Assembly (NCBI GenBank): GCA_023079485.1 | Contig: CM041084.1 | Location: 35,748,609 to 35,812,608 of the forward strand | From: Archilochus colubris | Taxonomy: Eukaryota; Chordata; Aves; Apodiformes; Trochilidae | Direction: 5' to 3' | DNA length: 64,000 nt | Notes under the pieces: generated by a model | What the model was told of the DNA's origin: nothing | What the model saw: only the letters and a program-made list of their open reading frames with translations | Database searches by the model: none | Shown here: piece by piece, positions 61,979 through 64,000 of the stretch | Layout of the letters: the number at the start of each line of letters is the position of its first letter | Position numbering within the stretch: position 1 is the stretch's first letter | Position numbers and translations under genes: made by a program

Positions 61979-64000
61979 GTATTATCAGTTGGGTCAGTTG
62001 CATATGCCTGTATAAACCCCAGCAAAAACAGAAAAATAAAATGCAAAAACAGAGAAAGAAAATGCAAAAGCAGAAAAGAGGGAAGACAAAAGACACACTG
62101 CTATTTTAATGATAAAATGTTCTGAGCCCACACGTAGCTCACCTAAATGTGATAAAAAATACATTAATAGAACCTTAAAATTACCAGTTTATGAAACAGA
62201 AAACCTTAATACCACCTCCATGATATTTATTTCTATTTCTACTTCTACCAACTTCAGTAACATCTGTATGCCCTAAAACTTTCTCCATTTTATAATGTTG
62301 ACTAAATATCCCTGGACTTACTGGCATGAGTAGAGAAACATCAGTAAAAATTACATTTGCTTATTTGCATAAAACTGACCCACTGCTCTGTTTCTCCCTG
62401 TCTACAGCAAAGTGGCACATGGATACCATCTAAGCAGCCAAAGGCTTATTCTGACACCAAGACTCCTTCTGACCCAGTGTCACTGGGAGTACTACTCCCA
62501 GTAGTACTGGCATGCAAATGGATAAAACATGGAAACTTCACTGTTAAAAAATTGTTTTTAAAAACTGCACAGCTTCTCTTGGAACGAGTGAATATTTCAC
62601 ACAGAATCATCAAGTTAGTGAATGCAAACTACAGCAGAAAAATGCCACAAATTTCAAGCCTGTTAGTGGATAGATGAATTTAGGGACGAAGATGTAAGCA
62701 TCATCAAGGAACAAAATTGCCGGGTTTTATTTTAAACATGCTTAAACTCAATGTTTTAGCTTAAATATTTAAGAATTATTTTAGTCTGTACATTTTACAT
62801 TTCTTGCCACCTGAAGCTGGTGATCCAAATGTCTAGAACAGCACATTTGGAACGCTGAGTTATATTAACATCATACTAACTATAGCAGTTCAATTTCAAC
62901 AGATTTCTCTGGGTTTTTGCATATAGCTGAATAAATGACTCTGGAATGAGCTGACTTTTCTTGGAGGCATTATATGAGATTATTTCTTAGTCTCCTCCTC
63001 TTTGATTTAGTACACCTCTTAAGATAATTTATTAATGTTTTGGATATCTCATTCATCATCCATTATTACTGGTGTCATAAATTAGAGGAATGGAACAAAG
63101 CAATGGACTATACACTTTTTCCATATTCTTCAATAAAATAGCCAACCCTCTGCAAAAGAAGTTGGTTTATCCACTAGAGTGATACTGGGAGCACTTTTTA
63201 AACTCAAATTCAGAAACATTATATTTAGAACATATGTCATTAGTTAGGTAAATAGAAGGGCTTCACCTTTAAATACAAAAGGGTAGGAAAACATCCTGTC
63301 TGCAAAGACAAAAGTACATGCTATCTTCTGTAAATTACTCAGATGAACTGGAAGGCTGATTAATACCAGAGTTGTATGAAAAAAAATGGATTGATGAAAA
63401 TGCTGCAATTTTTTCCAGCATACTGTAGCATAGTTAAAGGAGAGGAAAGATTCAAATAACAAACTTAATAGCAGGTAAAATATTATTTCTCAGAAGACAA
63501 GTTACCTAAACTGGTAGTAAATAGGAAAAATTAAGTCCCTTGCCATATTTTTTTTATTTAAGAAAAACTAAACACAAAGTATATCAGAAAATACAACTGT
63601 GAAGATTTAAAATATCTTCAAAATAATGATCATTAATGGGAATCCAATTGGTAATAAGTTACGTAAGAATATACTCTCCTATGAAGTACCAGAAGGAAGG
63701 CAGGATTAGAATTAATATTACTAGAAGAACATTAACTATTGACTTCATAAGATCATTGTGTCTGCATTAGGTTACATCTTTTAAGTATGGGTATAAAAAA
63801 TTCACTTTTTCTTATTTTAGGAAAGACTCAGTTGATATATTTTACACATACTCACTGTTTACATTCCTTTAACTAAAAGTAAATCTCTCATGAAGTTAAT
63901 ACTTTACATAACTGTACTGCAATCACCTCTTTTCTCATTGCTACATTAAGAAGTTTGAGTCAAATTTAGTAACACATTAATGGAATCAGATAAAAAAGAA

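Larger units (their letters stand above)
52048..64000. other. AT-rich stretch, no firm gene
   Basis: Twelve kilobases without a recognisable gene or transposon. Contents worth knowing: low-confidence exon candidates on the minus strand (53321-53382, 55717-55779, 60556-60752), a GC-rich island at about 54070-54240, an (AAAT)-like run at 55220-55315, a C9 run at 55602-55610, a polypyrimidine tract at 55655-55700, an AT palindrome near 58551-58580, and A-rich runs at 61169-61185, 61885-61900 and 61928-61978. Open frames on both strands at 61462-61791 overlap completely and show no known domain. Confidence 0.45.

Noticed and set aside
1..64000. Search for tRNA, rRNA, snRNA, CRISPR or prokaryotic operon signals
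   Set aside because: No cloverleaf, box motifs, regular spacer-repeat array or gene clusters were seen; the sequence character is that of a vertebrate nuclear genome.

Overview
The window reads as non-coding vertebrate nuclear DNA, almost certainly from a bird. It is AT-rich and CpG-poor, has no operon-like gene packing, and has no long open reading frame above what chance gives at this base composition. The bird assignment rests on at least eight fragments of CR1, the dominant avian LINE. Several carry the diagnostic CR1 3' end (TCATAGAATCATAGAATTGG and GGTTGGAAGGGACCT on the + strand, so the element lies on the minus strand). The near-identical copies near 14.0, 24.1 and 38.2 kb look like a younger neoavian CR1 subfamily. 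I cannot name the species or a host gene.

Layout. Positions 1-9 kb are plain AT-rich sequence with low-complexity A/AAACC tracts and a (TCCTA)n microsatellite at 8.85 kb. From 9.2 to 9.5 kb lies an old CR1 interrupted by an unclassified insertion, part of which recurs at 10.4 kb. Two different CR1 copies sit at 14.0-14.45 kb and a longer, older one at 18.8-19.2 kb, followed by an unclassified GC-richer block. A perfect 59-bp tandem duplication lies at 23.5 kb. A CR1 embedded in a TAGA-type microsatellite lies at 24.1 kb and still encodes the C-terminus of ORF2. Short CR1 3' ends occur at 29.15 and 38.2 kb. The clearest mobile element is a 298-bp solo LTR at 39.67-39.97 kb with TGTAG/CTACA ends and a 6-bp target-site duplication. 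A sense-strand relic of CR1 ORF2 (endonuclease end and reverse-transcriptase start) is at 46.3-47.1 kb. The remaining 17 kb is AT-rich with homopurine and polypyrimidine tracts.

Genes. I found no protein-coding gene, rRNA, tRNA, CRISPR array or promoter that I can support. A few minus-strand intervals (about 15.08, 53.3, 55.7 and 60.6 kb) combine good splice-site consensus with open frames and are reported as low-confidence exon candidates. The intron phases of the three coding-like ones (53.3, 55.7 and 60.6 kb) do not join into one reading frame, which argues against a simple shared gene. The window is most likely intergenic DNA or the inside of a large intron. I see no evidence of an undescribed multi-gene system.
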